Positions 1-10,402 of a stretch of 64,000 bases of DNA are shown here, one piece after another (positions within the stretch are counted from its first letter, which is position 1; each line of letters starts with the position of its first letter). A model generated the notes under the pieces. It saw only the letters and a list, made by a program, of their open reading frames with translations, had not been told where the DNA came from and made no database searches. The DNA is taken from contig NZ_MPZS01000002.1 in assembly GCF_002020135.1 (NCBI RefSeq), positions 124,001-188,000 on the forward strand. The letters run 5' to 3'. Made by a program: the position numbers and the translations under genes. This DNA is from Thioclava marina (lineage in GTDB: Bacteria; Pseudomonadota; Alphaproteobacteria; Rhodobacterales; Rhodobacteraceae).

Positions 1-1
1 C

Positions 2-1567
2 GCCATGCTGCGCCACTGCGCGCGCCTCGGCGTCGCGATCGAGACCGGGGCGGCGCTGACCGGAGCCGAGGCGGGGCGGCTGCTGCTCAAAGGTGGTCGC
101 GTGGCCGAGGCCGATTTCGTCATCGGCACGGGGGCCACGAAACCCGCCGACTGGCTGGCGCAAACCGGGCTCGATCTGACCGACGGCTTCGTCACCGTCG
201 GCCCGACGCTGCAAAGCTCGGATCCGTCGATCTTCGCCGCAGGAGACATCGCCCATCTCAGCCACGCGCCGCGCCCCAAGGCGGGCGTCTATGCGGTGCG
301 CGAGGCCAAGCCGCTTTTCGCCAATCTGCGGGCCGCGGTGACAGGCCGGGCGATGCAGCATTACCAGCCGCAGCGCGATTACCTGAAACTGATCTCTGTC
401 GGGGGCAAACATGCCGTCGCCGACAAATGGGGGCTGCCGCTCGACGGCAAATGGCTCTGGCGCTGGAAGAACCGCATCGACCTGAAATTCATGGAAAAGG
501 TCCACGATCTGCCCGCGATGCCCACGCCTGCGCTGCCGCCAGAACGCGCGCAGGGGATTGAGGAGGTTCTGGGTACCAAGCCGATGTGCGGCGGCTGTGG
601 CGCGAAGCTCGGCGGCCAGGCGCTGCGTGATGCTCTGGCTGATCTGCCCGCCCCCGCACGGGCCGATGTCCTGAGCGGTCCGGGCGACGATGCGGCGGTG
701 CTGTCATGCGGCACCCAAAGCCAGGTCTTCACCACCGATCACGTCCGCGCCTTTACCGAAGACCCGTGGATGCTGGGCCGGATCGTCGCCCTGCATGCGA
801 TGAGCGATGCCTGGGCGATGGGTGCCGCCCCACAGGCTGCGCTAGCGCAGGTCACCCTGCCCCGCCAGTCCGAGGAACTCGGCGCGCGCGCGCTGCACGA
901 GATGCTGGACGCGGCATCCAAAGCCTTCCGCGAGGCAGGATGCGATCTGGTCGGCGGGCATACCTCTATGGGGGCGGAACTGACGCTTGGCTTCACGGTG
1001 ACGGGGCTGACAGAGCGTCCGCTCGGGCAGGACGGCGCCCGCCCGGGCGAGGCGCTGATCCTGACCAAGCCGCTTGGCACCGGCGTGATCCTCGCCGCCG
1101 AGATGGCCAAACACGCCCCGGGTCATGCCGTGGCAAGCGCGCTCGAAAGCATGTCGAAAAGCTCCGCCGCCGCCTCTGCGATCCTCGCCCCCGTGGCAAG
1201 TGCAATGACCGATATCACGGGGTTCGGGCTGGCCGGGCATCTGCTGGGACTTTGCGAGGCGTCACACGTTTCCGCCGAGCTCGATCTCGCCGCGATCCCG
1301 ATGCTGGAGGGTGCCGAAGCGCTGGCGGCGGCGGGAGAGCATTCGACGCTCCTGCCCCAGAATATCGCCAATTGCGCAGGCCGGATGACCGCCCCACCCG
1401 GGCCGCGCACCGATCTGCTTAACGACCCGCAGACATCGGGCGGGCTGCTGGCCACGGTGCCTCAGGCTCAGGCGGAAGACCTGCTGGCCGCGCTCACAGC
1501 CGCTGGCTACCGTGCCGCCCGGATCGGTGTCATCGCCGAGGGGCCCGCTTTCCTGCGCGCGCACTGA
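2..1567 (+). CDS. selD: Selenide, water dikinase SelD fused to an FAD/NAD oxidoreductase domain (5' end missing)
   Basis: The reading frame is open at the left edge, so the N-terminus lies outside the window. The first ~175 visible residues match the C-terminal part of an NADH dehydrogenase-like flavoprotein, including the FAAGD segment that contacts FAD. From about residue 185 the protein is SelD, which makes selenophosphate from selenide and ATP for selenocysteine and selenouridine. The catalytic pair is present as CGGCGAK, with Cys198 (codon TGT) and Lys201 in the visible numbering, so this SelD uses cysteine and not selenocysteine. GPGDDAAVL and DPQTSGG are further SelD signatures. The fusion is known in several bacteria; the oxidoreductase half is inferred to act on selenium or sulfur redox. 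The gene converges on efp. Confidence 0.93.
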   Translation, partial: AMLRHCARLGVAIETGAALTGAEAGRLLLKGGRVAEADFVIGTGATKPADWLAQTGLDLTDGFVTVGPTLQSSDPSIFAAGDIAHLSHAPRPKAGVYAVREAKPLFANLRAAVTGRAMQHYQPQRDYLKLISVGGKHAVADKWGLPLDGKWLWRWKNRIDLKFMEKVHDLPAMPTPALPPERAQGIEEVLGTKPMCGGCGAKLGGQALRDALADLPAPARADVLSGPGDDAAVLSCGTQSQVFTTDHVRAFTEDPWMLGRIVALHAMSDAWAMGAAPQAALAQVTLPRQSEELGARALHEMLDAASKAFREAGCDLVGGHTSMGAELTLGFTVTGLTERPLGQDGARPGEALILTKPLGTGVILAAEMAKHAPGHAVASALESMSKSSAAASAILAPVASAMTDITGFGLAGHLLGLCEASHVSAELDLAAIPMLEGAEALAAAGEHSTLLPQNIANCAGRMTAPPGPRTDLLNDPQTSGGLLATVPQAQAEDLLAALTAAGYRAARIGVIAEGPAFLRAH

Positions 1568-1590
1568 CCGGCCGCCAAACCAACAAAGAA

Positions 1591-1615
1591 AAAGGCGCCC
1601 CGCGAGGGCGCCTTT
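1591..1615. terminator. Bidirectional Rho-independent terminator between selD and efp
   Basis: A perfect 10-bp inverted repeat (AAAGGCGCCC and GGGCGCCTTT, loop CGCGA) lies between the ends of two convergent genes. The A-tract and T-tract on either side make it usable in both directions. Confidence 0.8.
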
Positions 1616-1640
1616 CCCAATTCCGAATCCGCGAAAAGGA

Positions 1641-2210
1641 TCAGTCCTTCGCGCGCTCCACATAGGTGCTGTCTTCGGTGTTGATCACGATGCGGGTGCC
1701 CACGCCGATATGCGGCGGCACCATCACGCGGATCCCGCCGGTGCAGGTCGAGGGCTTGTAACTCGACGAGGCCGTCTGGCCCTTCACGACCGGCTCGGTC
1801 TCTTCGACTTCGACGGTCACTTTCTGCGGCAGTTCGATCGCGATTGCGGCGCCCTGGAAGGTCTTCAGGTAAACCCGGATCCCGTCGCGCAGGAACACTT
1901 TCGCATCGCCGATCACGTCTTCCGGCACGGCGATCTGCTCGTAGGTGTTGGGCTCCATGAAGTGGTAGCCTTCGCCGTCGTCATAGAGGAAATCGTATTC
2001 GCTTTCCTCGACATGGGCGCGCTCGACCTGCTCGGTGGTGCGCCAGCGTTCCGAAACCTTCGTGCCATCCGAGATGCGGCGCATGTCGACCTGAGTGACA
2101 GGCGTGCCCTTGCCGGGGTGGATGTTCTGCGCCGAGAGCACGACATAGAGCTTCTCGTCGATTTCGAGAACGTTGCCCTTGCGGACCGAGGAAGCGATGA
2201 CTTTGACCAT
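1641..2210 (-). CDS. efp: Elongation factor P
   Basis: EF-P binds the ribosome between the P and E sites and relieves stalling at proline runs. The 189 residues cover the whole family length, with the KOW-like N-terminal domain and two OB domains. The tip lysine is visible as Lys34 in HPGKGTP, which is the residue modified by beta-lysylation. The gene is transcribed away from epmA, whose product attaches beta-lysine to this residue; only a short intergenic region separates the two starts. A lysine 2,3-aminomutase gene (epmB) is not in the window. Confidence 0.97.
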   Translation of the reverse strand: MVKVIASSVRKGNVLEIDEKLYVVLSAQNIHPGKGTPVTQVDMRRISDGTKVSERWRTTEQVERAHVEESEYDFLYDDGEGYHFMEPNTYEQIAVPEDVIGDAKVFLRDGIRVYLKTFQGAAIAIELPQKVTVEVEETEPVVKGQTASSSYKPSTCTGGIRVMVPPHIGVGTRIVINTEDSTYVERAKD

Positions 2211-2306
2211 GGAGTTTCCTTGTGGATCTTCGAAACGGGCTCTGGCGCCCGGGTTGCAGGTCGCCTAAACCATTTGCGCCCCGATTTCCAGCCTGAAAGG
2301 CTTGCC

Positions 2307-3341
2307 ATGCCCCCGTTCTGGAGCCCCGAACGCCACGCCGACCGCCGCCCAGCACTTCTCGCGCGCAACCGTATTCAGGCGGCGATCCGGGGCTGGCTGG
2401 CCGCGCAGGAGTTCGTCGAGGTCGACCCTTGTGCGCTTCAGGTCTCGCCCGGCAACGAAGCCCATCTGCACGCCTTCGCAACCGATCTGATCGGCAATGA
2501 CGGGCAGGCGCGGCGGATGTATCTGCACACCTCGCCCGAATTCGCGATGAAGAAGCTGCTGGCGGCAGGCGAGCCGCGCATCGCGTCCTTCGCCCATGTC
2601 TGGCGCAACCGCGAGGCGGGCAAGCGCCATTCGCCCGAGTTCACGATGCTGGAATGGTATCGCGCGGGCGAGGATTACACCGTGCTCATGGAAGATTGCG
2701 CGGCGATGCTGCACATGGCGGCGGAGGCTGCCGGGACATCAGTGCTGCGCTATGGGGCGGCCGAATGCGATCCCTTCGCCACGCCCGAGCGGCTCTCGGT
2801 CGCAGACGCCTTCGCGCGCCATGCCGGTGTCGACCTGCTCGCCTCCTGCGAGGGGGCCGAAACCGATGCGGCTGCACTTCGCGCCCAATGCGCGGCGACT
2901 GGGTTTCCGGTTGCCGAGGATGACAGCTGGTCGGACATGGTCTCGAAACTGCTCGTGGCCAAGGTCGAGCCGCATCTGGGCCACGGGCGCGCGACGATCC
3001 TTGATCGCTACCCGCTGGCCGAGGCGGCGCTCGCGCGCCCTGCCCCCGACGACGCCCGCGTGGCGGAACGGTTCGAGCTTTATGCCTGCGGGGTGGAGCT
3101 GGCCAATGGCTTCGGCGAGCTGACCGACGCCGCCGAACAGCGCCGCCGTTTCGAGGCGGATATGGACCTGAAAGAGCGGCTCTACGGCGAGCGTTACCCG
3201 ATCGACGAGGATTTCCTCACCGCCCTCGAGATCATGCCCGAAGCCTCCGGCATCGCGCTTGGCTTCGACCGGCTGGTAATGCTGGCGACAGGGGCGCCAA
3301 AGATCGAGGATGTGCTCTGGGTGCCGGTCGGTTCGGTCTGA
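2307..3341 (+). CDS. epmA: EF-P--(R)-beta-lysine ligase EpmA (GenX/PoxA)
   Basis: This 344-residue protein is a class II lysyl-tRNA synthetase catalytic core without the anticodon-binding domain, the hallmark of EpmA. Class II motifs are seen in order: motif 2 as FAHVWRNREAGKRHSPEF and motif 3 near the end as GIALGFDRLVM. It activates (R)-beta-lysine and transfers it to Lys34 of EF-P. The ATG at 2307 is chosen because the protein alignment to the family begins at the PPFWSPERHADRRP segment; the open frame extends far upstream but that part is antisense to efp. The gene is divergent from efp, so both halves of the modification system sit together. Confidence 0.93.
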   Translation: MPPFWSPERHADRRPALLARNRIQAAIRGWLAAQEFVEVDPCALQVSPGNEAHLHAFATDLIGNDGQARRMYLHTSPEFAMKKLLAAGEPRIASFAHVWRNREAGKRHSPEFTMLEWYRAGEDYTVLMEDCAAMLHMAAEAAGTSVLRYGAAECDPFATPERLSVADAFARHAGVDLLASCEGAETDAAALRAQCAATGFPVAEDDSWSDMVSKLLVAKVEPHLGHGRATILDRYPLAEAALARPAPDDARVAERFELYACGVELANGFGELTDAAEQRRRFEADMDLKERLYGERYPIDEDFLTALEIMPEASGIALGFDRLVMLATGAPKIEDVLWVPVGSV

Positions 3342-3343
3342 AA

Positions 3344-3367
3344 GGGGCAGCTCGGGCCTGAGCCCCC
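3344..3367. terminator. Possible hairpin between convergent epmA and DUF2237 gene
   Basis: GGGG(CA)GCTC and GAGCCCCC pair around a GGGCCT loop, with a two-base bulge. It lies between two convergent stop codons but lacks a clear T-tract. Confidence 0.35.
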
Positions 3368-3374
3368 GGCACCA

Positions 3375-3758
3375 CTAGCGTTCCTTGCTCTCCGCCGCAT
3401 TGGCCACGAGAACCGCCATCGGCACGATACCCAACGCGTCGCGGTGGGTCGAGGCAAGCATCACCTTGGGCGCGCAGCCTTCTTCGACCGCCTCGAGAAA
3501 GCGCGACGCGCACAGGCACCAGCGATCTCCGGGTTTGAGGCCGGGGAAATCATGGAACGGACGCGGGGTCGACAAGTCGTTTCCGACATATTTCGACCAG
3601 GCGAGGAATTCCGCCGTCATGATCGCGCAGACCGTGTGAGAGCCGGAATCCTCCCAGCAGGTATTGCAGCTGCCATCGCGAAAGAACCCGGTGCGGGGCC
3701 GGAGCGAACAGGGCTGCAAGGTTCCCCCCAGGACGTTCACCGCCTCGTACATCTGCAT
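3375..3758 (-). CDS. DUF2237 family protein
   Basis: The 127-residue product carries the conserved signatures of this family of unknown function: NVLGG near the start, then FFRDGSCNT, SHTVCAIMT, GNDLSTPRP, and PGLKPGDRWCLCA, with several conserved cysteines. The start at 3758 has a strong GGGGAGGGG ribosome binding site about six bases upstream; a second ATG at 3752 is possible. It begins 16 bases downstream of the serine hydrolase stop codon, so the two are probably co-transcribed. No enzymatic role is established for the family. Confidence 0.88.
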   Translation of the reverse strand: MQMYEAVNVLGGTLQPCSLRPRTGFFRDGSCNTCWEDSGSHTVCAIMTAEFLAWSKYVGNDLSTPRPFHDFPGLKPGDRWCLCASRFLEAVEEGCAPKVMLASTHRDALGIVPMAVLVANAAESKER

Positions 3759-3774
3759 ACGCGCCCCTCCCCTT

Positions 3775-4935
3775 TCAGGAAATTTCGGCGATGCGGCGCA
3801 ACATGGCAAGGTTTTCCTCTTCCACGCCTTCCTGTTTGAAAAGGCGGTCGGCGGCATTGATCGCGACGACGACGTCATGGGCGGGGCTGATATAGACATG
3901 CTGGCCGTAGATGCCGCGTGCGAAATAGTCGCCGCCATGCTCGGCCGTGTCGACGGGCACCCACCATTGATAGCCGTAACCTTCCCCCTTTGGTGCCTGC
4001 AGAACGGTCGATTGGGCAACCCAGGCTTCGGGCACGATCTGGCGCCCGTTCCAGAAGCCCTTTTGCAGGAACATCTGGCCGAAGCGGGCGTAATCGCGCG
4101 TGCGCAGGTTCAGCCCGCCAAGGACGAAGCTGACACCCTTGCCATCGGTGAGCATCACCGGCGAGGCCTCCAGGCCCATCGGCTCGATCAGCAACTCGCC
4201 CATCACCTCGGCCGGATCCGCCCCGGTCGCGCCCGCGATCACCATGCCCAGAACATGGGTGTCGATCGAGACATAGAGCATCCGCGCGCCCGGATCGGCC
4301 TCGCGGGTCTTGAGCGAGGCGGCGAAGGCGTTCATCGACCGCCCCATCGCCAGAACCCGGCCCATCTTGTTGATATCGGAATGGAAATCCAGATAGTCCT
4401 CGTTGAAGGCCACGCCCGAGGACATCATCAGCGCATCGCGGATCGACACGCCGTCATAGGCCGTGGCTTTCAGGTCCGGCGCGAAACGGGTGAGCGGCGC
4501 GTCGAGATCGGGGATCACGCCCTGATGGTGCAGGATACCGAAGGTCGCCGAGAGAAAGCTCTTCGCCATCGACCAGGAAATCCGCAGATCCTCGGGTTTC
4601 GTGCCAAGAAAATAGCTCTCATGGGTAATCTGGCCGTGGCGCAGCTTGACCAGTGCCGTCACTGAGCGCCGTTCGATCCAGTCCCCGACCCCGGCGGGCA
4701 ACCCGTCATCGTCACCGCGCGCAAGCTCCGAGACGGGGCCATTTCCGCGATCGATCACCCGCGAATGGAAAAGCGCCGGCATGTTGGAGAAATTCGACAC
4801 GATCCGGTCGGGCTCGAACAGACGGTTCACCTCGCGCAGCCGCGCGATCTCGTCACGTTTCCACCAGGCCAGCCCCGCGACCGGCAGTGCCGCCGCCATG
4901 CCTGCCCGTATCGCCCAGCGTGCAAGACCCTTCAT
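3775..4935 (-). CDS. Beta-lactamase-fold serine hydrolase (class C-like)
   Basis: The 386-residue protein has the SxxK active-site motif as SMAK inside ISWSMAKSF, followed by regions typical of penicillin-binding/class C beta-lactamase-like hydrolases. A hydrophobic segment at residues ~10-25 (GMAAALPVAGLAW) suggests a membrane anchor or uncleaved signal, so it probably acts in the periplasm. The ATG at 4935 is preceded by GGGAGG six bases upstream, which supports it over an upstream ATG. The substrate cannot be predicted; family members include esterases and D-amino acid peptidases as well as beta-lactamases. It leads a two-gene unit with the DUF2237 gene. Confidence 0.88.
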   Translation of the reverse strand: MKGLARWAIRAGMAAALPVAGLAWWKRDEIARLREVNRLFEPDRIVSNFSNMPALFHSRVIDRGNGPVSELARGDDDGLPAGVGDWIERRSVTALVKLRHGQITHESYFLGTKPEDLRISWSMAKSFLSATFGILHHQGVIPDLDAPLTRFAPDLKATAYDGVSIRDALMMSSGVAFNEDYLDFHSDINKMGRVLAMGRSMNAFAASLKTREADPGARMLYVSIDTHVLGMVIAGATGADPAEVMGELLIEPMGLEASPVMLTDGKGVSFVLGGLNLRTRDYARFGQMFLQKGFWNGRQIVPEAWVAQSTVLQAPKGEGYGYQWWVPVDTAEHGGDYFARGIYGQHVYISPAHDVVVAINAADRLFKQEGVEEENLAMLRRIAEIS

Positions 4936-5043
4936 GCCGTGCCTCCCTTTCGTTTCCGAAAAGGAAGCATGCAGCCCGCGCCCTATCAAGGCCTACGACA
5001 CGTCACCGCGCAATCCTCGCAGAAGGCCCGGCGGGCAAGGGGC

Positions 5044-5553
5044 TTAGTAGATATAGCGGATCTGGTCGGTCCAGTAACGCTCCATCCGGCGCAAGGTGTG
5101 GTTCATCTCCTCCATAGTTTCGAAGGTGATGACCCCGCGCGTCTCCATGCCCGATGCGTGCCGCTCGAACAGGCCCGCAACATTGTCCCGCAGCTCGCGC
5201 CCCTTGACGGTCAGCCGCACCCGCACCGAACGCCGGTCGACCTCACAGCGCTGATGGTGCATGTAGCCCGTCTCGACCAGCTTCTTGAGATTGTAGGACA
5301 CGTTCGAGCCCTGATAGTAGCCGCGCGATTTCAGCTCCCCCGCGGTCACCTCGTTCTCGCCCACATTGAAGAGCAAAAGCGCCTGCACCGGGTTGATCTC
5401 GAGGATGCCCAGCCGCTCGAACTCGTCCTTGATCACATCCAGAAGCAGCCGGTGCAGCCGTTCCAGCAGCGAAAGGCTGTCCAGATATCCTGCCATCAGC
5501 CCCGGCGTCGCCGGCGCGGGCATCATGTCGTTTGCAGATTTCTGCACGGTCAT
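5044..5553 (-). CDS. MarR-family winged-helix transcriptional regulator
   Basis: The 169-residue product has the MarR layout: N-terminal dimerisation helix (SLSLLERLHRLLLDVIKDEFERL), then the winged helix-turn-helix with VTAGELKSRGYYQGSNVSYNLKKLVETGY, and a beta-wing rich in basic residues (CEVDRRSVRVRLTVKG). It resembles the LdtR subgroup of alphaproteobacteria, which regulates cell-wall and stress genes, but that assignment is only by overall look. The start at 5553 has GGAG about eight bases upstream. The protein is probably autoregulated through the palindrome in its upstream region. Confidence 0.85.
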   Translation of the reverse strand: MTVQKSANDMMPAPATPGLMAGYLDSLSLLERLHRLLLDVIKDEFERLGILEINPVQALLLFNVGENEVTAGELKSRGYYQGSNVSYNLKKLVETGYMHHQRCEVDRRSVRVRLTVKGRELRDNVAGLFERHASGMETRGVITFETMEEMNHTLRRMERYWTDQIRYIY

Positions 5554-5612
5554 TTCATTCTCCGCCAGTTTCGCTGCCCCTGACAGGCGACCTTGGCGGG
5601 AAATGGGAAATA

Positions 5613-5620
5613 TAACGTTA
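5613..5620. promoter_or_regulatory. Candidate operator (TAACGTTA palindrome) upstream of the marR gene
   Basis: The region 5554-5681 between the MarR gene and sdhE contains an AT-rich patch centred on a perfect 8-bp palindrome. Its position ~60 bases upstream of the regulator start fits an autoregulatory site. This is a suggestion from position and symmetry only. Confidence 0.3.
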
Positions 5621-5681
5621 AGCCACCCGGGCTTTGCGCTAGTTCGTCGCGATAGCCACGCCATAACGACGCGATCGGGCC

Positions 5682-7618
<1,937 letters not shown>

Positions 7619-7644
7619 GGGCGAACGGCCCGGGAGGTTGGTGA

Positions 7645-8046
7645 ATGGGTGATCTGCCGGAGTACTATTTCCGGGTGAAGGAAAACGGCGCGACGGTGTT
7701 CCGCGTCGACACCGAGAACCGGCAGCGCCGGATCGAGATGGACCCCCTCGCCAACGTCAACATCCGCAATGGCGAGATCAAGCCGCAAGGCGATCGGGAA
7801 TTATCCGCCACGGACCGCGCCGAGATCGAGGCCTGGATCGCCCATCGCCGCGAGGTGCTCGCCCAGCGAGATGTCGACGACATTCTGCGCGCGGTCGACC
7901 ATCTCAACCTTGTCACGCAATGGGCGCAGTCGAAGGCGACCGATGCTCAGCTCGAAGAGATCACCGACACGCTTTTGCTGACGATGCACGACTTGCGCAC
8001 GGTGCTCGTGCGCAAGAAGGCCGAGAGGCTGGGCGCAGGCGGCTGA
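7645..8046 (+). CDS. Conserved hypothetical protein, 133 aa
   Basis: A soluble, charged protein with no recognised domain. The first half looks beta-rich (EYYFRVKENGATVFRVD) and the second half helical (DDILRAVDHLNLVTQWAQ, then EEITDTLLLTMHDLRTVLVRKKAERL). It starts 26 bases after aatA with a GGGAGG site upstream and is likely in the same transcript. Base composition matches its neighbours, so it appears native. Function unknown. Confidence 0.75.
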   Translation: MGDLPEYYFRVKENGATVFRVDTENRQRRIEMDPLANVNIRNGEIKPQGDRELSATDRAEIEAWIAHRREVLAQRDVDDILRAVDHLNLVTQWAQSKATDAQLEEITDTLLLTMHDLRTVLVRKKAERLGAGG

Positions 8047-8277
8047 CGCAGAGGTTTGTCGTCGAGCGACGGGACCGCGCCATATGGCCCCCGAACCTCG
8101 CCCCTAGCCGCCAGCCGCCAGCCGAAAGAAAAGCGGCCGCAAATGCCACGGCAAGAAACCAAACCGCGATGGCGATCCGACAGCGGTCCTCCGGCGCAAG
8201 GCGTCCGCGCCCATGCGGAAACCGCCCCTAACGGATCGCTCTCGATCGAACCGCCACGGGCCTCCCTCGCCCCTTCC

Positions 8278-8751
8278 TCACTGCGGCATGATCGGCGGCG
8301 CCATCACGATATAGGGCGTTCTGGGCGTCTCTCCGGGCGGCAACGCCTCGGGCATCGGATCGCCCGGCGCGCCGAGCGACTTGATGTAGCGATAGAGTGA
8401 ACGCAAGTCGCTCTCGGGCATCGCGTGCATGTTGTAGAACGGCATCGGCGGCTTGGCGATGAAGGTCTTCGCATATTTGACGAAGGCCTCCTCATCCATC
8501 TCCTTGATCTCGTCTCGCAGATTGACCGCGTATGTCGTCCCCCATGGCCCCTGCCAGCCAAGCGGCACGCCCCTCAGCGCCGCCTCCGGATCGATCTTGC
8601 CTCCGGATTCGTTATAGCCCGCAGTGTGACAGTCATGGCATCCCGAGGTGATCGAGATCAGCTCGCCACGCGCGATGGAAATCTCCTGCGCCACAACGCC
8701 CGAAGAACTGGCCAGCGCGCCAAGCGCGGCCAATACAAAGACATGTCTCAT
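8278..8751 (-). CDS. Secreted monohaem cytochrome c
   Basis: The 157-residue precursor has a signal peptide ending near residue 22 (SSSGVVAQ) and one haem-binding motif CHDCH with Cys38, Cys41 and His42. Several methionines in FYNMHAMPESDLRSLYRYI could supply the second axial ligand; that segment matches the C-terminal helix of class I cytochromes c. It acts in the periplasm as an electron carrier or as a subunit of a dehydrogenase. No partner enzyme gene is adjacent, so the electron donor is not known. Confidence 0.9.
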   Translation of the reverse strand: MRHVFVLAALGALASSSGVVAQEISIARGELISITSGCHDCHTAGYNESGGKIDPEAALRGVPLGWQGPWGTTYAVNLRDEIKEMDEEAFVKYAKTFIAKPPMPFYNMHAMPESDLRSLYRYIKSLGAPGDPMPEALPPGETPRTPYIVMAPPIMPQ

Positions 8752-8915
8752 GGGTTTCTCCCCTTCCCCTATGAACGGGCGCGACCCTCACGCGACCACC
8801 CCCGCGATCCGGCCGTTCCTCCACACGCCGCCACATTCGGGACCGGATCCGGAGGAAGTGTGCGACCAGGGGGCCGAGTCGGGCAAGTGAGCCAAAAGAT
8901 TGACGGGCGCTCGCC

Positions 8916-8933
8916 CCGCACCGGCTTGTGCGG
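8916..8933 (-). terminator. Weak hairpin downstream of urtE
   Basis: CCGCAC and GTGCGG form a 6-bp stem just past the urtE stop codon. There is no T-tract, so termination may be Rho-dependent or incomplete. Confidence 0.25.
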
Positions 8934-8934
8934 A

Positions 8935-9630
8935 TCAGACGCTCACCACCTCGCGTAGCGCCTCGCGCGTGAGGGTCTCTTTCGTGCCCTCCATCGCGAC
9001 CTCGCCACGCTTGAGGACATAGAAGCGGTCCCCGAGATCGTGGGCGAAGTCGAAATACTGCTCGACCAGCACGATCGCCATATCCCCCTTCTCGCGCAGG
9101 TAAGAGATCACCCGCCCGATCTGCTGGATGATGTTCGGTTGGATGCCCTCGGTCGGTTCGTCGAGAAGCAAGAGCTTGGGCTTCATCAGCATCGCCCGCG
9201 CGATCGCGAGCTGCTGCTGTTGCCCGCCCGAGAGATCCCCGCCCCGGCGATGCAGGAAGTCCTTGAGTATCGGGAAGAGCTCGTAAATCTCGTCGGGAAT
9301 GAAATGCTCGGATTTCGGCAGGCAGGCGAAAGCCGTCTCCATATTCTCGCGCACCGTCAGCAGAGGAAAGATCATCCGGCCCTGCGGGACGTAGCCCAGC
9401 CCTGCCTTCGCCATCGCCTGCGGCGGCACCCGCCCCATCGCCTCGCCATCGAGCACCACTTCGCCGCCCGACCGGATATGTGTGCCCGAGATCGCCTTGA
9501 GAAGCGAAGTCTTGCCCACCCCGTTCGTGCCCATGATGCAGGTCACCTCGCCCGCGCGGGCCACCATGTCGATCCCGTGCAGGATCTGCGAGCCGCCGTA
9601 ATGCAGCGTCAGCCCCGAAACTTTCAGCAT
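8935..9630 (-). CDS. urtE: Urea ABC transporter ATP-binding subunit UrtE
   Basis: The 231-residue ATPase has Walker A GTNGVGKTS, the signature LSGGQQQQLAIARA and Walker B LLLLDEPTEGIQP, all typical of the LivF/UrtE branch. With UrtD it powers high-affinity urea uptake. The ATG at 9630 lies one base after the urtD stop codon, and is preferred to an upstream TTG because the family begins at MLKVSGLTLHYGG. It is the last gene of the urt unit. Confidence 0.95.
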   Translation of the reverse strand: MLKVSGLTLHYGGSQILHGIDMVARAGEVTCIMGTNGVGKTSLLKAISGTHIRSGGEVVLDGEAMGRVPPQAMAKAGLGYVPQGRMIFPLLTVRENMETAFACLPKSEHFIPDEIYELFPILKDFLHRRGGDLSGGQQQQLAIARAMLMKPKLLLLDEPTEGIQPNIIQQIGRVISYLREKGDMAIVLVEQYFDFAHDLGDRFYVLKRGEVAMEGTKETLTREALREVVSV

Positions 9631-9631
9631 C

Positions 9632-10402
9632 TCAGCGCCCAAGATACACCTCGATCACTCTTTGGTCCGCCGTCACATGGTCGAGCGTGCCTTCGGCCAG
9701 CACCGACCCTTCATGCAACACCGTCACCTTGCAGTTCAGACGGCGCACGAATTCCATGTCGTGCTCGACCACCACGACCGCGCGGGTCTTCGCCAGTTCC
9801 ACCAGAAGGGCCGTGGTCTGTTCGCGCTCGGCCAGCGTCATGCCCGCCGCCGGTTCATCCACCAGCAGAAGGCGCGGCTCCTGCGCGAGCAGCATCCCTA
9901 TTTCCAACCATTGCTTCTGCCCGTGGCTCAGTTCGCCCGCCTTGCGCGGCAAGTGATCGCCCAGCCCCACCTGCGCGGCGATCTCCTCGACCCGCGCACG
10001 ATCCTTCGCCCCGGCCTTCCAGACCAGAACCGAGAATGGGCTGCGATTGGCCTTGAGCGCCATCATCAGGTTCTCGGTGACGGATTGATCCTCGAAAACG
10101 GTGGGTTTCTGGAACTTGCGCCCGATCCCCGCCCGGGCGATCTGCGCCTCGTTCATCTTCAGCAGGTTCTGGTGCGTCTCGCCCCAGAGAACGCGGCCCT
10201 CGTCGGGGCGGGTCTTGCCGGTAACGATATCCATGAAAGTCGTCTTGCCAGCACCGTTCGGACCGATCACCGCGCGCAGTTCCGCCGGACCGATCGCAAA
10301 GCTCAGGTTGTTGATCGCGCGGAAGCCGTCGAAGGTGACCGAGATCCCCGAAACCTCGAGCTGCGCATTGCCCGGCTGAGCACCAATGACGCGATCGCTC
10401 AT
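9632..10402 (-). CDS. urtD: Urea ABC transporter ATP-binding subunit UrtD
   Basis: The 256-residue protein is the LivG-type ATPase of the urea importer, with Walker A GPNGAGKTT, signature LSHGQKQWLEIG and Walker B LLLVDEPAAGM. The start at 10402 overlaps the urtC stop in an ATGA, which indicates translational coupling. The N-terminal ~15 residues are variable and polar. Confidence 0.95.
   Translation of the reverse strand: MSDRVIGAQPGNAQLEVSGISVTFDGFRAINNLSFAIGPAELRAVIGPNGAGKTTFMDIVTGKTRPDEGRVLWGETHQNLLKMNEAQIARAGIGRKFQKPTVFEDQSVTENLMMALKANRSPFSVLVWKAGAKDRARVEEIAAQVGLGDHLPRKAGELSHGQKQWLEIGMLLAQEPRLLLVDEPAAGMTLAEREQTTALLVELAKTRAVVVVEHDMEFVRRLNCKVTVLHEGSVLAEGTLDHVTADQRVIEVYLGR

Noticed and set aside
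1512-2306. Long open frame upstream of epmA, continuous with it
   Set aside because: It is antisense to efp for its whole length, and the EpmA family similarity begins only at 2307.
3664-4665. Long plus-strand frame over the serine hydrolase gene
   Set aside because: High-GC antisense shadow with no family signature; the minus strand has a clear beta-lactamase-fold enzyme.
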